Source of the DNA: Candidatus Corynebacterium avicola
GTDB taxonomy: Bacteria > Actinomycetota > Actinomycetes > Mycobacteriales > Mycobacteriaceae
Direction of reading: 5' to 3'
Assembly (NCBI GenBank): GCA_019114135.1
Contig: DXGC01000007.1
Coordinates: 1-61,688 of the forward strand
Length of the DNA stretch: 61,688 bases
Position numbers and translations under genes: made by a program. Each line of letters begins with the position of its first letter. Position 1 is the first letter of the stretch. Of this stretch, positions 42,121 to 50,837 are shown piece after piece. The notes under the pieces were generated by a model, which worked only from the letters and a program-made list of their open reading frames with translations, ran no database searches and was not told the DNA's origin.

Positions 42121-42996
42121 CTACTGCTGGACGGGCTGCTCAGGCTGCTGCGCAGTCTGCTGGCGGGCCGGCAGGATGCGCCCCTCTCCCTTGATCACGT
42201 AGAACACGGTGACGGCCAGGACAAGCAGACCCAGGATCAGGCCGAAGATCGAACCGATGCCGATGGACCCCTCGATGGTGGACGTCCCGAACAGTTGGCC
42301 CATCATCTCACGATCGCCTTCCATCACGCCGAACAGGTCTTCGGCACCGAACTTGGTCACCATGGCGATGAAGGCGTAGATGGTCAGCAGTCCACCACCG
42401 ACAGCCGCGACCAGGGCACCAGCCTTCGAAGCCGAGCTGGTGGCCAGCATGATCGCTCCGGCGATGAGCAGGACGATGACCAGTAGCGCGGTGTAGAGGA
42501 ACAGGGTCCGGGTGAACAACGTGGAGTCTTCACTCAGCACCCCGAATCCGTTCATCCCTCCCGGTTCGCCGTCGATCTCGGCCTTCGCCCAGGTGAAGAA
42601 GAAGTTGCCGAAGCTCAGAACGAGCAGCACGGCGACGGCGGCGGCGACGTACAGCGGCTTGAGCAGGCTGGTCAGCGAGTCCAGCGAGACACCCTTCTTG
42701 GCACCGTCAGAGGAGGGGACTCCCCACTGCGGTCCGATGGGACGCTGCGCCAGGCTGATGATCCACGGGATGCCCGGCTCGTCGTCCGGGGCGTCCAGTG
42801 CCTGGTCGTACTCGGTGCGCTTGCCGGCGTCGCCCAGGACGGCGCGGGCGGCGGACGCCTCGCTGACCTCCGGGGTGTCATCGCTGTATCCCTGGCTGCG
42901 CAGGTCGGTGAGCTTGCGGTCCAGCTGCTCGGCGAGCTCCTCCGGCGGATGAACCCGGGAGAGGCCGAGGCTGTTGTAGAGGTCGTAACCCGACAT
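42121..42996 (-). CDS. J-like membrane protein (tandem copy 2)
   Basis: A 291-residue protein, closely related to the upstream neighbour. The N-terminal about 70 residues (MSGYDLYNSLGLSRVHPPEELAEQL and ARAVLGDAGKRTEYDQALD) resemble a J domain, but HPD is replaced by HPP, so Hsp70 stimulation is doubtful. Four membrane helices follow, the last pair separated by an acidic loop (AEDLFGVMEGDREMM), then a Gln/Pro tail. ATG 42996 starts right after a GGAGACAC-type site. It follows its paralog by 19 bp as an operon. Function unknown. Confidence 0.75.
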   Translation of the reverse strand: MSGYDLYNSLGLSRVHPPEELAEQLDRKLTDLRSQGYSDDTPEVSEASAARAVLGDAGKRTEYDQALDAPDDEPGIPWIISLAQRPIGPQWGVPSSDGAKKGVSLDSLTSLLKPLYVAAAVAVLLVLSFGNFFFTWAKAEIDGEPGGMNGFGVLSEDSTLFTRTLFLYTALLVIVLLIAGAIMLATSSASKAGALVAAVGGGLLTIYAFIAMVTKFGAEDLFGVMEGDREMMGQLFGTSTIEGSIGIGSIFGLILGLLVLAVTVFYVIKGEGRILPARQQTAQQPEQPVQQ

Positions 42997-43015
42997 GATG
43001 TGTCTCCTTGTCTTT

Positions 43016-44032
43016 CTACTGCTCGGCGGAGGGCCGCTGGCGGAACGGGTCATTGTCGCTGTCGGACGACTGAGCCGGCTCAGCCAACTCAGCCGACTCA
43101 GACGGAGCGTCCTGCACGCCCGGCGCTGCGGGCGTGGCAGAGGACGCGGCCTTCCCGGAGGTCCAGGCCTGCGGCAGCAGGGACCCCTTCGCGCGCAGCA
43201 CGACCAGCACACCGACCGCCAGGGTCAGCAGGCCGAGGATCAGGCCGAGGATCGCGCCGGCACCGACGGACGCCTTGAAGGTGGTGCCGAAATCCTCCTC
43301 GCCGCCGAAGAGGTCCTCTGCACCCAGCTTGGTGATCAGGGCCCACAGGCCGTAGAGCGTGAGCAGCCCGCCGCCGACCGCGACCAGCAATCCTCCGAAA
43401 CGGGTCTCACGGCTCAGGCCGAGCAGCACCGCACCGACCACCAGGAGAATCAGGATGACCAGGGAAAGCAGGACGTATGCCGGGCTGGTGTCTCTTCCTG
43501 TCATGCTGGCCCAGCTGTCGATCTCCATCAACGCCGCGCCGAATCCGTTCACCGACAGATCGAGGGTCGCCGACTGTTCCTGTGCCGACGCCTTGCCCCA
43601 GGAGAAGAAGAAGACGGCGAACGTCAGCACTGCCAGCACGCCCGACACCGCAGCGAGCGGGATCGGGGTGAGGTAGCGGTCGACCACGGCCAGCGCGTTC
43701 GCGGCACCGGCACCGGAGCTCTGGCCGGCACCGTTGCCACCGGGCACCGCCCAGCCGCCACCTGCACCACGCTGCGCCAGCGCCCGGATCCACGGCACGT
43801 CCGCCTCCGGGGCGGTGCCGGGGGCGGCGTCCAGCGCATGGTCGTACTCGGTGCGCCGACCGGCGTCGCCGAGGACGGTCCGGGCGATGAGCACCTCGTC
43901 CAGCTGCGGCTCCCAGTCCTGGACGCCCTGGCCGCGCAGCTCCGCGATCCGCTGGTCCAGCTGCTCGGCGAGCTGCTCCGGCGGATGAACCCGGGAGAGC
44001 TCAAGGCTCTGGTACAGGTCATAGCCTGACAT
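43016..44032 (-). CDS. J-like membrane protein (tandem copy 1)
   Basis: A 338-residue protein. It begins MSGYDLYQSLELSRVHPPEQLAEQL and has VLGDAGRRTEYDHALD at about residue 55, like a degenerate J domain without HPD. Four predicted membrane helices (first VSGVLAVLTFAVFFFSW) have acidic loops, including FGAALMEID and AEDLFGGEEDFG; the C-terminal Ser/Ala/Pro tail is longer than in copy 2. ATG 44032 with GGAG 5 bases upstream. Upstream DNA has several TCAGTCGGT-type short repeats. Same unknown role. Confidence 0.75.
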   Translation of the reverse strand: MSGYDLYQSLELSRVHPPEQLAEQLDQRIAELRGQGVQDWEPQLDEVLIARTVLGDAGRRTEYDHALDAAPGTAPEADVPWIRALAQRGAGGGWAVPGGNGAGQSSGAGAANALAVVDRYLTPIPLAAVSGVLAVLTFAVFFFSWGKASAQEQSATLDLSVNGFGAALMEIDSWASMTGRDTSPAYVLLSLVILILLVVGAVLLGLSRETRFGGLLVAVGGGLLTLYGLWALITKLGAEDLFGGEEDFGTTFKASVGAGAILGLILGLLTLAVGVLVVLRAKGSLLPQAWTSGKAASSATPAAPGVQDAPSESAELAEPAQSSDSDNDPFRQRPSAEQ

Positions 44033-44164
44033 GTTTCTCCTTGTCGTCCTTTTCTCGGTCGTTTTCTCAGTCGGTTTCAGTCGGTCATGGTCGGCCATGA
44101 TCGATATGTATCCACAAGAACCTTATCGATACGGGTCCGTCGAATGAACCACGGGTTCACAGGT

Positions 44165-44170
44165 TAGGCT
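44165..44170 (+). promoter_or_regulatory. -10 box of the carboxylesterase gene
   Basis: TAGGCT, 6 bases before ATG 44177. Confidence 0.5.
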
Positions 44171-44176
44171 CGAATC

Positions 44177-45745
44177 ATGCCTTTCGATACCCCCCACCAT
44201 GTGGCCACCACGACCGGCCACACCAGCAGCCACTGGGTGGTCGAGACCACCACCGGTCCGGTGAAGGGCCACCCGGTGAACGGGGCCATCGCCTTCCGCG
44301 GCATCCCCTACGCTGAACAACCGGTCGGTGACCTGCGCTTCCGCCGCGCCACCGCGAAGCAGCCCTGGCGGGGTGTGCTGCTCGCCGATCGTTCGGGCGA
44401 CTACTGCGCCCAGTGGCGCAACCCCAAGATCGGTTGGATCGGCTCGGAGCACTGCCTCTGGCTCAATGTCGTCGTGCCCCGGGCACCCGGCTCCCCGGCG
44501 CGTCAGGTGTTCAACCCCGAGCCCTCCCGTCCGGTGGTGGTCTACCTGCACGGCGGCAGCAACATCCACGGGTCCGCCGGTGAGCCGCTGCTCTCCGGGG
44601 AGTACTTCGCCAACGCCACCGACAGCGTCTACGTGGCGGTGAACTACCGGGTCGGGATCATGGGCCAGCTCGCGCTCGGCCACGCCGACGACCTCGACGC
44701 GGACCGCTTCGACAGCAACACCGGGCTGTCCGACATCATCACCGCCATCGAGTGGATCCACGCCAACGCCGAGTCCTTCGGCGGTGACCCCTCGCGGATC
44801 ACGGTGATGGGTGAGTCGTCCGGCGGGGCGATGGTCACCGCATTGAGCGCCACCCCGCGGGTCGCCGACCTGGTCGCCGGGTTCATCGCCCAGTCGCCGG
44901 CCGCGGCGATGGTGCACTCCCCCGAGACGGCGGGACGCCTCGCCGACACCGCACTGGAGATCCTGCGCAGCCCCGACGACGGGGAGAAGCGTCCCCGCCC
45001 CGAGGGCACCGGCACCGACCTGCTGACGTCCAGCCCGCAGGGACTGGCCTGGCTGACTGAGAAGGTCAATGCCGCGAGCTGGGGCAAGGCCGGGATCTCC
45101 GGCGGTTTCGCCCCGGTGATCGACGACCTGCTGCCCCGCCACCCGCTGGAGCCCGGGGCCGCGCTGGACCGTCCGTTGCTGATCGGCACGAACCAGGACG
45201 AGTATGTCCTGATGCGGTGGAACACACTGTCGCGTCGCGGGCTGCAGGAGCAGTCGCGCGGCTTCGCCCGCGCGGTCGACGAGGAGAACGCCCCGCAGGT
45301 GCTCGCCACGTTGTACTCGGACGCCGCACGCCGTGGGGAGGCAGGACGCTTCGTCGGCGACGCTCTGTTCACCGCCACCTCGATGCGCCTGGCCGAGCAG
45401 CACCCCTCGGGCCGGGCCTGGATGTACCGGCTGGACATGTCCACCCCCTCGCTGGACATCTCCGGTATCGGCGCCACCCACGCCCTGGATCTGCCGATCC
45501 TGTTCGGACGCTACGACTCCGGCCGTGGTCCCGGCGCACTGGTGTTGGGCGGGCGCCAGCGGATGGCGGCAACGACCCAGGTGATGCAGTCACGGTGGCG
45601 CCAGTTCATCCACGAGGGCGACCCGGGCTGGGAGCCCTACCCCGGCAACTACGCCACGCAGCTCTTCGACGGTGGCGAGAAGACCGTCGCCGACCCCTCC
45701 CCTGAGCTGCGCGAAGCCTGGTCGTCGGTGCGCCTCACGGGGTAG
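44177..45745 (+). CDS. Type-B carboxylesterase
   Basis: A 522-residue alpha/beta hydrolase that cleaves carboxylic esters. N-terminal GPVKGHPVNGAIAFRGIPYAEQP and SEHCLWLNVVVP are family marks, the oxyanion loop is YLHGGSN (about residue 122), and the nucleophile Ser lies in MGESSGGAM (about 213; GESSG in place of the usual GESAG). The His is probably in GATHALDLPILFG. No signal peptide was seen. Substrate unknown. Leaderless promoter. Confidence 0.92.
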   Translation: MPFDTPHHVATTTGHTSSHWVVETTTGPVKGHPVNGAIAFRGIPYAEQPVGDLRFRRATAKQPWRGVLLADRSGDYCAQWRNPKIGWIGSEHCLWLNVVVPRAPGSPARQVFNPEPSRPVVVYLHGGSNIHGSAGEPLLSGEYFANATDSVYVAVNYRVGIMGQLALGHADDLDADRFDSNTGLSDIITAIEWIHANAESFGGDPSRITVMGESSGGAMVTALSATPRVADLVAGFIAQSPAAAMVHSPETAGRLADTALEILRSPDDGEKRPRPEGTGTDLLTSSPQGLAWLTEKVNAASWGKAGISGGFAPVIDDLLPRHPLEPGAALDRPLLIGTNQDEYVLMRWNTLSRRGLQEQSRGFARAVDEENAPQVLATLYSDAARRGEAGRFVGDALFTATSMRLAEQHPSGRAWMYRLDMSTPSLDISGIGATHALDLPILFGRYDSGRGPGALVLGGRQRMAATTQVMQSRWRQFIHEGDPGWEPYPGNYATQLFDGGEKTVADPSPELREAWSSVRLTG

Positions 45746-45830
45746 TTCACTTCCCACATGGTGATTCTTGGCCCGCCTTTGTGATCACCCCCGTAGGACG
45801 CTCGTGTGCGGACGACCGCGCGTAAATGGC

Positions 45831-45898
45831 CGTTCCTTGCGATCGACTTTTCGGGGATCTCGTGCCACGGGACGAGCGAAAAGTCGATCCGGCGAAAC
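45831..45898. repeat. Repeat family A, copy 2 (about 68-nt palindrome)
   Basis: Perfect 12-bp arms GATCGACTTTTC (45841-45852) and GAAAAGTCGATC (45878-45889), GTTCC and GAAAC ends, and TGCCACGG in the loop. Same conserved blocks and spacing as 10311-10379. Confidence 0.7.
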
Positions 45899-45959
45899 GC
45901 GCTATGGTCCCGGACGGAGAGCCGAGGAGCGCCCCTGGGCGGGCATTCGCTCTCCTGAA

Positions 45960-45965
45960 TAACCT
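45960..45965 (+). promoter_or_regulatory. -10 box of the NUDIX gene
   Basis: TAACCT, 7 bases before ATG 45973; supports that start over upstream frames crossing repeat A. Confidence 0.45.
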
Positions 45966-45972
45966 GGCCACC

Positions 45973-46431
45973 ATGGACAGAGACACCTACCTTCGTTCCC
46001 TCCCCCGGGCGTACCGGGCGTCCGCCGCCCTCATCCTCGACGGCGAGGGCAGGATCCTCATGGTGCAGCCGACATACAAGAGGCATGCGGAACCGCCGGG
46101 AGGTGTCGTCGAGGCCGGTGAAACCCCCGCCCAGGCCTGTGTCCGGGAATGCCGGGAGGAGCTCGGCGTCGACGTGGAGGTCACGCAACTCCTCGCCGTC
46201 GACCACCAGACCAAGCCAGAACCGGCGGGCGACTCCTCGATGTTCGTCTACGGCGTCGCGTTCACAGATCCGGACGCCGAGTTCACGCTGCCCCCACGTG
46301 AGCTGTCCTCCTGGCGCTACGTCCCCCATGACGAGCTGGGGCAGGTGACCCGGCCCCGGATCGCCGCCCGGCTGGCCGCCGCATGGCAGGCCGCGCAGGA
46401 CGGCGGGGTCGCCGAGATCGGGGCGTCCTGA
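45973..46431 (+). CDS. NUDIX hydrolase
   Basis: A 152-residue pyrophosphohydrolase. The NUDIX box GGVVEAGETPAQACVRECREELGV (shown here as positions about 41-63, with G, E and REEL residues in place) binds the metal. N-terminal RASAALILDGEGRILMV and the C-terminal helix are typical. The nucleotide or sugar substrate is not determinable. The stop is 1 bp from the convergent symporter stop. Confidence 0.92.
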   Translation: MDRDTYLRSLPRAYRASAALILDGEGRILMVQPTYKRHAEPPGGVVEAGETPAQACVRECREELGVDVEVTQLLAVDHQTKPEPAGDSSMFVYGVAFTDPDAEFTLPPRELSSWRYVPHDELGQVTRPRIAARLAAAWQAAQDGGVAEIGAS

Positions 46432-46432
46432 C

Positions 46433-47842
46433 TCAGGACGCGATGTGCGCCCGGTGGGAGTCCTCGCCGGCGGCCTCCTCGAAGCCGCCCTTGTCGGCGT
46501 TGTCCCAGATCTTCTGGTCGAGGATGCCGGCGCGCTTGGCGACGACGGTGGCGGCCAGCGACTGGCCGGTGACGTTCACCGCGGTGCGTCCCATGTCGAT
46601 GATCGGCTCGATGGCCAGCAGCAGGCCGACACCGGCCAGCGGCAGACCCAGCGTCGACAGGGTCAGGGTGAGCATCACGGTCGCACCGGTGGTGCCGGCG
46701 GTCGCCGCCGAACCGATCACCGAGACGAAGATGATCAGCAGGTAGTCGGTGATGCCGAGGTCGATGCCGTAGAACTGGGCGACGAAGATCGCGGCGATGG
46801 CCGGGTAGACCGCGGCGCAACCGTCCATCTTGGTCGTCGCACCCAGCGGCACGGCGAAGGAGGCGTACTCCGTCGGCACACCCATCGACCGCTCGGTCAC
46901 GCGCTGGGTGACGGGCATGACACCCATCGAGGAACGGGTGATGAAGCCCAGCGAGGTCACCGGCCACACGCGGCGGTAGAAGCCGACGATCGGGATGCCG
47001 GAGAAGGCCATGACCGCCGGGTAGACGACCAGCAGGATGATCGCCAGGCCGACGTAGATGGCCAGGACGAACTTGCCGAGCGAGCCCAGGGCGTCCCACC
47101 CGTAGTCTGCGACGGCGTGGCCGATGAGTGCACCGGTGCCGATCGGTGCCAGGCGGATGATCCACCAGAGCACCTTCTGCACGACCTTCAGCAGCGACTC
47201 CATGAAATCGAGGAAGGGCTCGGCGGACTTGCCGGCCTTCACCGCGGCGATGCCGAGCACGATGGCGATGACCAGCAGCTGCAGGACGTTGAAGCTCAGG
47301 TCGACAGATCCCTCGTCACCAGCAGAGGCGCCGAGGCCGAGGATGTTCTCCGGGACGATGGACTCCAGGAAGCCGAGCCAGGAACCGGAGGAGGACGGCT
47401 CGGCCGCGGAGTCCGCGTCCACGCTGGTGCCCTCGCCGGGGCGCACCACCAGGCCGACGGCAATACCGACCAGCACGGAGAAGAAGGCGGTGATCGCGAA
47501 CCAGATCAGTGTGCTGATCGCCAGGCGGGCGGCGTTGGCCACCTTGCGCAGGTTCGCCACCGAGGTGATTACGGCGGTGACGACCAGCGGCGGGATCATC
47601 AGGGTCAGCAGGGTGACGTAGGTCGAGCCGACCTCGTCGAGCAGGGTGCCGAGCCAGCTCTGCTCGTCCTCGGCGAGATCCGCACCCTGGGCGCGGGCGA
47701 CGAAGCCGAGGGCGAGGCCGACGAGGAGGCCGATGATGACCTGCGCGCCGAAGCCGGTGAGCCAGGACGGCAGGATGCGGCGGGACGGGGTGGCCGGGGT
47801 CTCCGGCTTATCCGTCGTGCCCGAGGTGTCCTGTGAGGACAT
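46433..47842 (-). CDS. Dicarboxylate/amino acid:cation symporter (SDF family)
   Basis: A 469-residue membrane transporter, distinct from the one at 34 kb. An N-terminal cytosolic stretch rich in Thr/Pro precedes VIIGLLVGLALGFVA; LIPPLVVTAVITSVANL and TRSSMGVMPVTQRVTE (the serine-loop variant), PLGATTKMDGCA, AGTTGATVML and MGRTAVNVTGQ are family signatures. A Ser/Asp-rich extracellular loop lies around residue 150. Substrate (acidic amino acid, cystine or dicarboxylate) is not decided by sequence. Confidence 0.88.
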   Translation of the reverse strand: MSSQDTSGTTDKPETPATPSRRILPSWLTGFGAQVIIGLLVGLALGFVARAQGADLAEDEQSWLGTLLDEVGSTYVTLLTLMIPPLVVTAVITSVANLRKVANAARLAISTLIWFAITAFFSVLVGIAVGLVVRPGEGTSVDADSAAEPSSSGSWLGFLESIVPENILGLGASAGDEGSVDLSFNVLQLLVIAIVLGIAAVKAGKSAEPFLDFMESLLKVVQKVLWWIIRLAPIGTGALIGHAVADYGWDALGSLGKFVLAIYVGLAIILLVVYPAVMAFSGIPIVGFYRRVWPVTSLGFITRSSMGVMPVTQRVTERSMGVPTEYASFAVPLGATTKMDGCAAVYPAIAAIFVAQFYGIDLGITDYLLIIFVSVIGSAATAGTTGATVMLTLTLSTLGLPLAGVGLLLAIEPIIDMGRTAVNVTGQSLAATVVAKRAGILDQKIWDNADKGGFEEAAGEDSHRAHIAS

Positions 47843-48033
47843 GGTGTTCTCCTGAAAGTCATACTGAACAGATCTGTCTATTTAGGCCGTTCACTTTACG
47901 CCCCCACCTGCTCATTGGGCAATATGCCCCAGGTCGTGTGCTATGACACAGCCAATCTGTGACCGAGCTGTCAGAACCGTACGGGGTACGTAAAGATCCG
48001 GTTTCTGGTTCGGCATCCGGGTCGCGGTGCCAC

Positions 48034-48039
48034 TATCGT
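48034..48039 (+). promoter_or_regulatory. -10 box of the CPBP protease gene
   Basis: TATCGT, 9 bases before ATG 48049. Confidence 0.45.
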
Positions 48040-48048
48040 TACCGTGTA

Positions 48049-48813
48049 ATGACTCTCACCACGACACTCCGGGCCCGGCGCTTCACCCCGCGCCGCCGCC
48101 TCGCCCCCAAGGCACGTCGCATGCACGACGCGCTCAACGTCCTCGCCGTGGTCGCGGCCCTCGTCGCGATCAACGTCACCGCCCACTTCTCGCAGTTGGC
48201 GGCGGTGGCCGCGGTCGTACCCGTCGGTGTGATGATCCTGCTGTTCCTCGCCCGCGCCAACGGCATGAGCTGGCGTGACCTGGGCCTGTCCCGGGCCACC
48301 CACGGCAAGGGACTCGCCTACGGTCTCGGTGCCGCCGTTGCGGTCGCGCTGGGCGTCGGCATCGCCATGGCCCTCCCTTTCACCAGGGAGTTCTTCTTCA
48401 ACGAGTCCTACGCCTCGCTACGCACCGCACTGATCGCAGCACTGGTGATCATCCCGCTGCAGACCGTACTGCCGGAGGAACTGGCCTTCCGCGGTGTGCT
48501 GCACGGCAGCCTCGCCCGGATGGGCGGCACGAAGACGGTCTTCATCGCCAGCTCCCTGCTCTTCGGCCTCTGGCACATCGCCAGCTCCCTGAACCTCACC
48601 GCCAGCAACGCCGGCCTGACCGCGTTCCTCGGCTCCGGCACCGCCGCGCAGTGGGCCGTGGTGGGCCTGGCCGTCGTCGCCACCGCCGGTGCGGGCGCTG
48701 GCCTGACCTGGCTGCGCCACCACACCGGCAGCGTCATCGCCCCGATCGGGCTGCACTGGGCGCTGAACGCCGCCGGCGCGCTGGCCGCGGCCGCCGCCTG
48801 GTCGTTCCTGTAA
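48049..48813 (+). CDS. CPBP-family intramembrane metalloprotease (CAAX protease/Abi)
   Basis: A 254-residue polytopic membrane protein. Motifs are PEELAFRGVLHG (EExxxR, about residue 143), FGLWHIASSLN, and the last HWALNA, which supply the zinc ligands. The basic N terminus (RRFTPRRRLAPKARR) is cytosolic. In bacteria members process membrane peptides or protect from bacteriocins; target unknown. Confidence 0.88.
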   Translation: MTLTTTLRARRFTPRRRLAPKARRMHDALNVLAVVAALVAINVTAHFSQLAAVAAVVPVGVMILLFLARANGMSWRDLGLSRATHGKGLAYGLGAAVAVALGVGIAMALPFTREFFFNESYASLRTALIAALVIIPLQTVLPEELAFRGVLHGSLARMGGTKTVFIASSLLFGLWHIASSLNLTASNAGLTAFLGSGTAAQWAVVGLAVVATAGAGAGLTWLRHHTGSVIAPIGLHWALNAAGALAAAAAWSFL

Positions 48814-48842
48814 GGACGTCCGACTCTTTCGCACCCCTTGAG

Positions 48843-49283
48843 TCACTCGTCGATCGCGTAGGACCGCTCGATGAGGTCAGTCATCGCCGCCTCAAAGTCC
48901 GCGCGGCGTCGCTCGTCCCACCCGGACGTCAGCTCGTCGAAAATCGATTCCTGCCAGGCACGGGCCTGACGGAGGAGCATATACCCCTCGGAGGACACCG
49001 TTACTTCCCTCCTCCGACGATCAGACGGCACCTCGACGGGCTCGAGCACGCCCTTGACGATGGCGTCGTTGACCAGTCGGGACGCACCACTCTGATCCAT
49101 CCCGATCTCCTCGGCAACGACGTTGACCGTGGCAGGAACGTTGCGACGGACGAGGGTGTCCACCGCCTCGGCGACCATTACCAGCCTCCCCTGCCGAGCG
49201 ACGGAGTCATCTCCGGCAGCAGAGCGTCGTGACCAGTACCGGACGAAGCTAAACAGCTGTTGACCCGGACCCCGGGTAGTCAT
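48843..49283 (-). CDS. MarR-family transcriptional regulator
   Basis: A 146-residue winged-helix repressor. The DNA-binding segment is VNVVAEEIGMDQSGASRLVNDAI followed by the wing VPSDRRRREVTVSSEGYML; flanking helices form the dimer. Its ATG overlaps the stop of the upstream NTF2-like gene (ATGA), so both are one operon. The palindrome at 49671 upstream of the operon is the likely autoregulatory site. Confidence 0.88.
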   Translation of the reverse strand: MTTRGPGQQLFSFVRYWSRRSAAGDDSVARQGRLVMVAEAVDTLVRRNVPATVNVVAEEIGMDQSGASRLVNDAIVKGVLEPVEVPSDRRRREVTVSSEGYMLLRQARAWQESIFDELTSGWDERRRADFEAAMTDLIERSYAIDE

Positions 49284-49660
49284 TGCGTCGCCGCCATCTC
49301 GCTGCAGATATTCGCCAGTTCCAGGGCCGATTTCACGTCGGGCAGGCGGAGCGAAGCCGAGACCTTCGTCCCCGTGACCCGGAAGATCGTGGCCACGCGG
49401 CTGGGTTCAGTACTTTCGGGCCAGGTGGCGTCCTGTTCGACCACCGTCATCCGGTCGCTCACCGGATGCCAGGAAAGCGGTACCAACCGGATTCCCGAAC
49501 GCTCGACCCACCCGGCAAACTCCTGTGGCGAGATGGATCCAGCCCCCTTCGGCCCGAGTACGACACTTGGGTCGCTCACAGCTTCCGCAGATCGTTCCAG
49601 GTCACCGGAGTTGACGGCCACATGCCACTCGTTGATCGCATTCTCCAACGTTGATTGCAT
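49280..49660 (-). CDS. NTF2/SnoaL-like protein
   Basis: A 126-residue single-domain protein with the cone-like NTF2 pattern: an N-terminal helix ENAINEWHVAVNSGDLERSAEAVSD-type segment (residues 5-30), then strands GPKGAGSISPQEFAGWV and LSWHPVSDRMTVVEQDATW. Similar small proteins bind or isomerise hydrophobic ligands; the ligand is unknown. It is coupled to MarR, which may sense a related compound. TAGATT lies 6 bases before ATG 49660. Confidence 0.7.
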   Translation of the reverse strand: MQSTLENAINEWHVAVNSGDLERSAEAVSDPSVVLGPKGAGSISPQEFAGWVERSGIRLVPLSWHPVSDRMTVVEQDATWPESTEPSRVATIFRVTGTKVSASLRLPDVKSALELANICSEMAATQ

Positions 49661-49666
49661 GCCTCG

Positions 49667-49685
49667 AATCTATGCAAAACGCATA
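49667..49685. promoter_or_regulatory. -10 box and candidate MarR operator
   Basis: TAGATT (minus strand, 49667-49672) overlaps the palindrome TATGCAAAACGCATA (49671-49685), placed in AT-rich DNA where a repressor would block initiation. Confidence 0.55.
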
Positions 49686-49721
49686 TATATCGCAAGCGGG
49701 ACATCGTCCCAGCGAGTTCCC

Positions 49722-50804
49722 CTACTCGCAGGCGACACCGTCGCCGTCGCGGTCCATCGCCGAGCGGTACCCGGGGGAACCCGCGTAGAGCGGGGCGGCA
49801 CCGGCGGCACGGGCAGCGGTGCAGTTGGCGTAGTACGGCTCGCCGCCACCGGCCGGGTACACCGGCTCCTGTGCAGGAGCCGGGGCAGCAGGCTGGGGTG
49901 CGGGAGCCTGCGCGGGGGCCGGATCCGGCGCAGGGGAAGGATCAGCGACCGGGGCCGGGGCCTCGTTGACCGGGGCCAGTTCACCGGCACCGCAGCCGCC
50001 CAGGATCCGGGCGATGGCGTCGCGTTCGGCGGAGGTGACCCACAGCTCGTACTTCGCCTTCACCTCCACCTGACGTGCCACATAGGTGCAGCGGAACCCC
50101 TTGTTCGAGGGCAGCCAGGTGGCGGCGTCCCCGTCGCTCTTCTGCATGTTCGCCGGACCGTCGACGGCCAGCAGGTTCAGGTGGTCGTTGGCGAACTGCT
50201 CGCGGGTCTCGGCGCTGAGCTGCTGGGCACCCTTCTGCCAGGCGTCGGAGAGCGCGACGACATGGTCGATCTGCACGGCCTCGCTGGTTCCCTGCCCACG
50301 CACGAAGTTGATGGCCTGCCCGGTGAACGGGTCGTCCAGGGTGCCGCTCATGACCTTGCACGGCCCCTGGCGCTGCACCCCGGTCATGTCCCGGGCGAGC
50401 ACGTCATTGCGCTGGTCGCAACCGTTGCGGTCGATGTCCTTCCACCGCTGACCGAACTGGTCACGGGTGTAGCCGGTCTTCGAGGCACGCCCCTTGACGT
50501 CGAGGGTGGCCAGGGTCGTCAGGGCGTCCTGCACCTCGGCGTCGGCCGAGGTCGGCAGCGGTTCGGACGCACCGGCCCCGCCGTCGCCGCTGTCAGCGTC
50601 GGCATCCTCGTCGGCGCTGGCCGAGGCCTCGGCGGAAGTGGTGTCGGACGCCGCCTCCGTCGCAGCGTCCCGCGTGGTCACGGTGGTCGTGCTGGACGCC
50701 GCAGCCTCCCCGGAATCATCGGAGGAGCAGGCGGTGAGGCCGACGGCGCACAGTGCGGCGGCGAGGACTGCGGCGAGGGTGTTCGCCTGGCGGGAAAAGA
50801 TCAC
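49722..50804 (-). CDS. Lipoprotein with DUF1524 nuclease-like and Excalibur domains
   Basis: A 360-residue exported protein. Lipobox LTAC near residue 26 is followed by a Thr/Ser/Asp linker. The DUF1524 HNH-like domain (about 105-260) contains DRNGCDQRNDVLARD and the IDHVVALSDAW core, with NDHLNLL and NMQKSD behind it, as in secreted nucleases. A Pro/Ala repeat linker leads to a C-terminal Excalibur calcium-binding motif, YANCTAARAAG to DRDGDGVACE. GTG start with TAGTAT 6 bases upstream. Extracellular DNA degradation is plausible. Confidence 0.88.
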   Translation of the reverse strand: MIFSRQANTLAAVLAAALCAVGLTACSSDDSGEAAASSTTTVTTRDAATEAASDTTSAEASASADEDADADSGDGGAGASEPLPTSADAEVQDALTTLATLDVKGRASKTGYTRDQFGQRWKDIDRNGCDQRNDVLARDMTGVQRQGPCKVMSGTLDDPFTGQAINFVRGQGTSEAVQIDHVVALSDAWQKGAQQLSAETREQFANDHLNLLAVDGPANMQKSDGDAATWLPSNKGFRCTYVARQVEVKAKYELWVTSAERDAIARILGGCGAGELAPVNEAPAPVADPSPAPDPAPAQAPAPQPAAPAPAQEPVYPAGGGEPYYANCTAARAAGAAPLYAGSPGYRSAMDRDGDGVACE

Positions 50805-50810
50805 CCGGAC

Positions 50811-50816
50811 ATACTA
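50811..50816 (-). promoter_or_regulatory. -10 box of the DUF1524 lipoprotein gene
   Basis: TAGTAT on the minus strand, 6 bases before GTG 50804. Confidence 0.5.
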
Positions 50817-50837
50817 AATGCGGGATACCCCGGTGGG

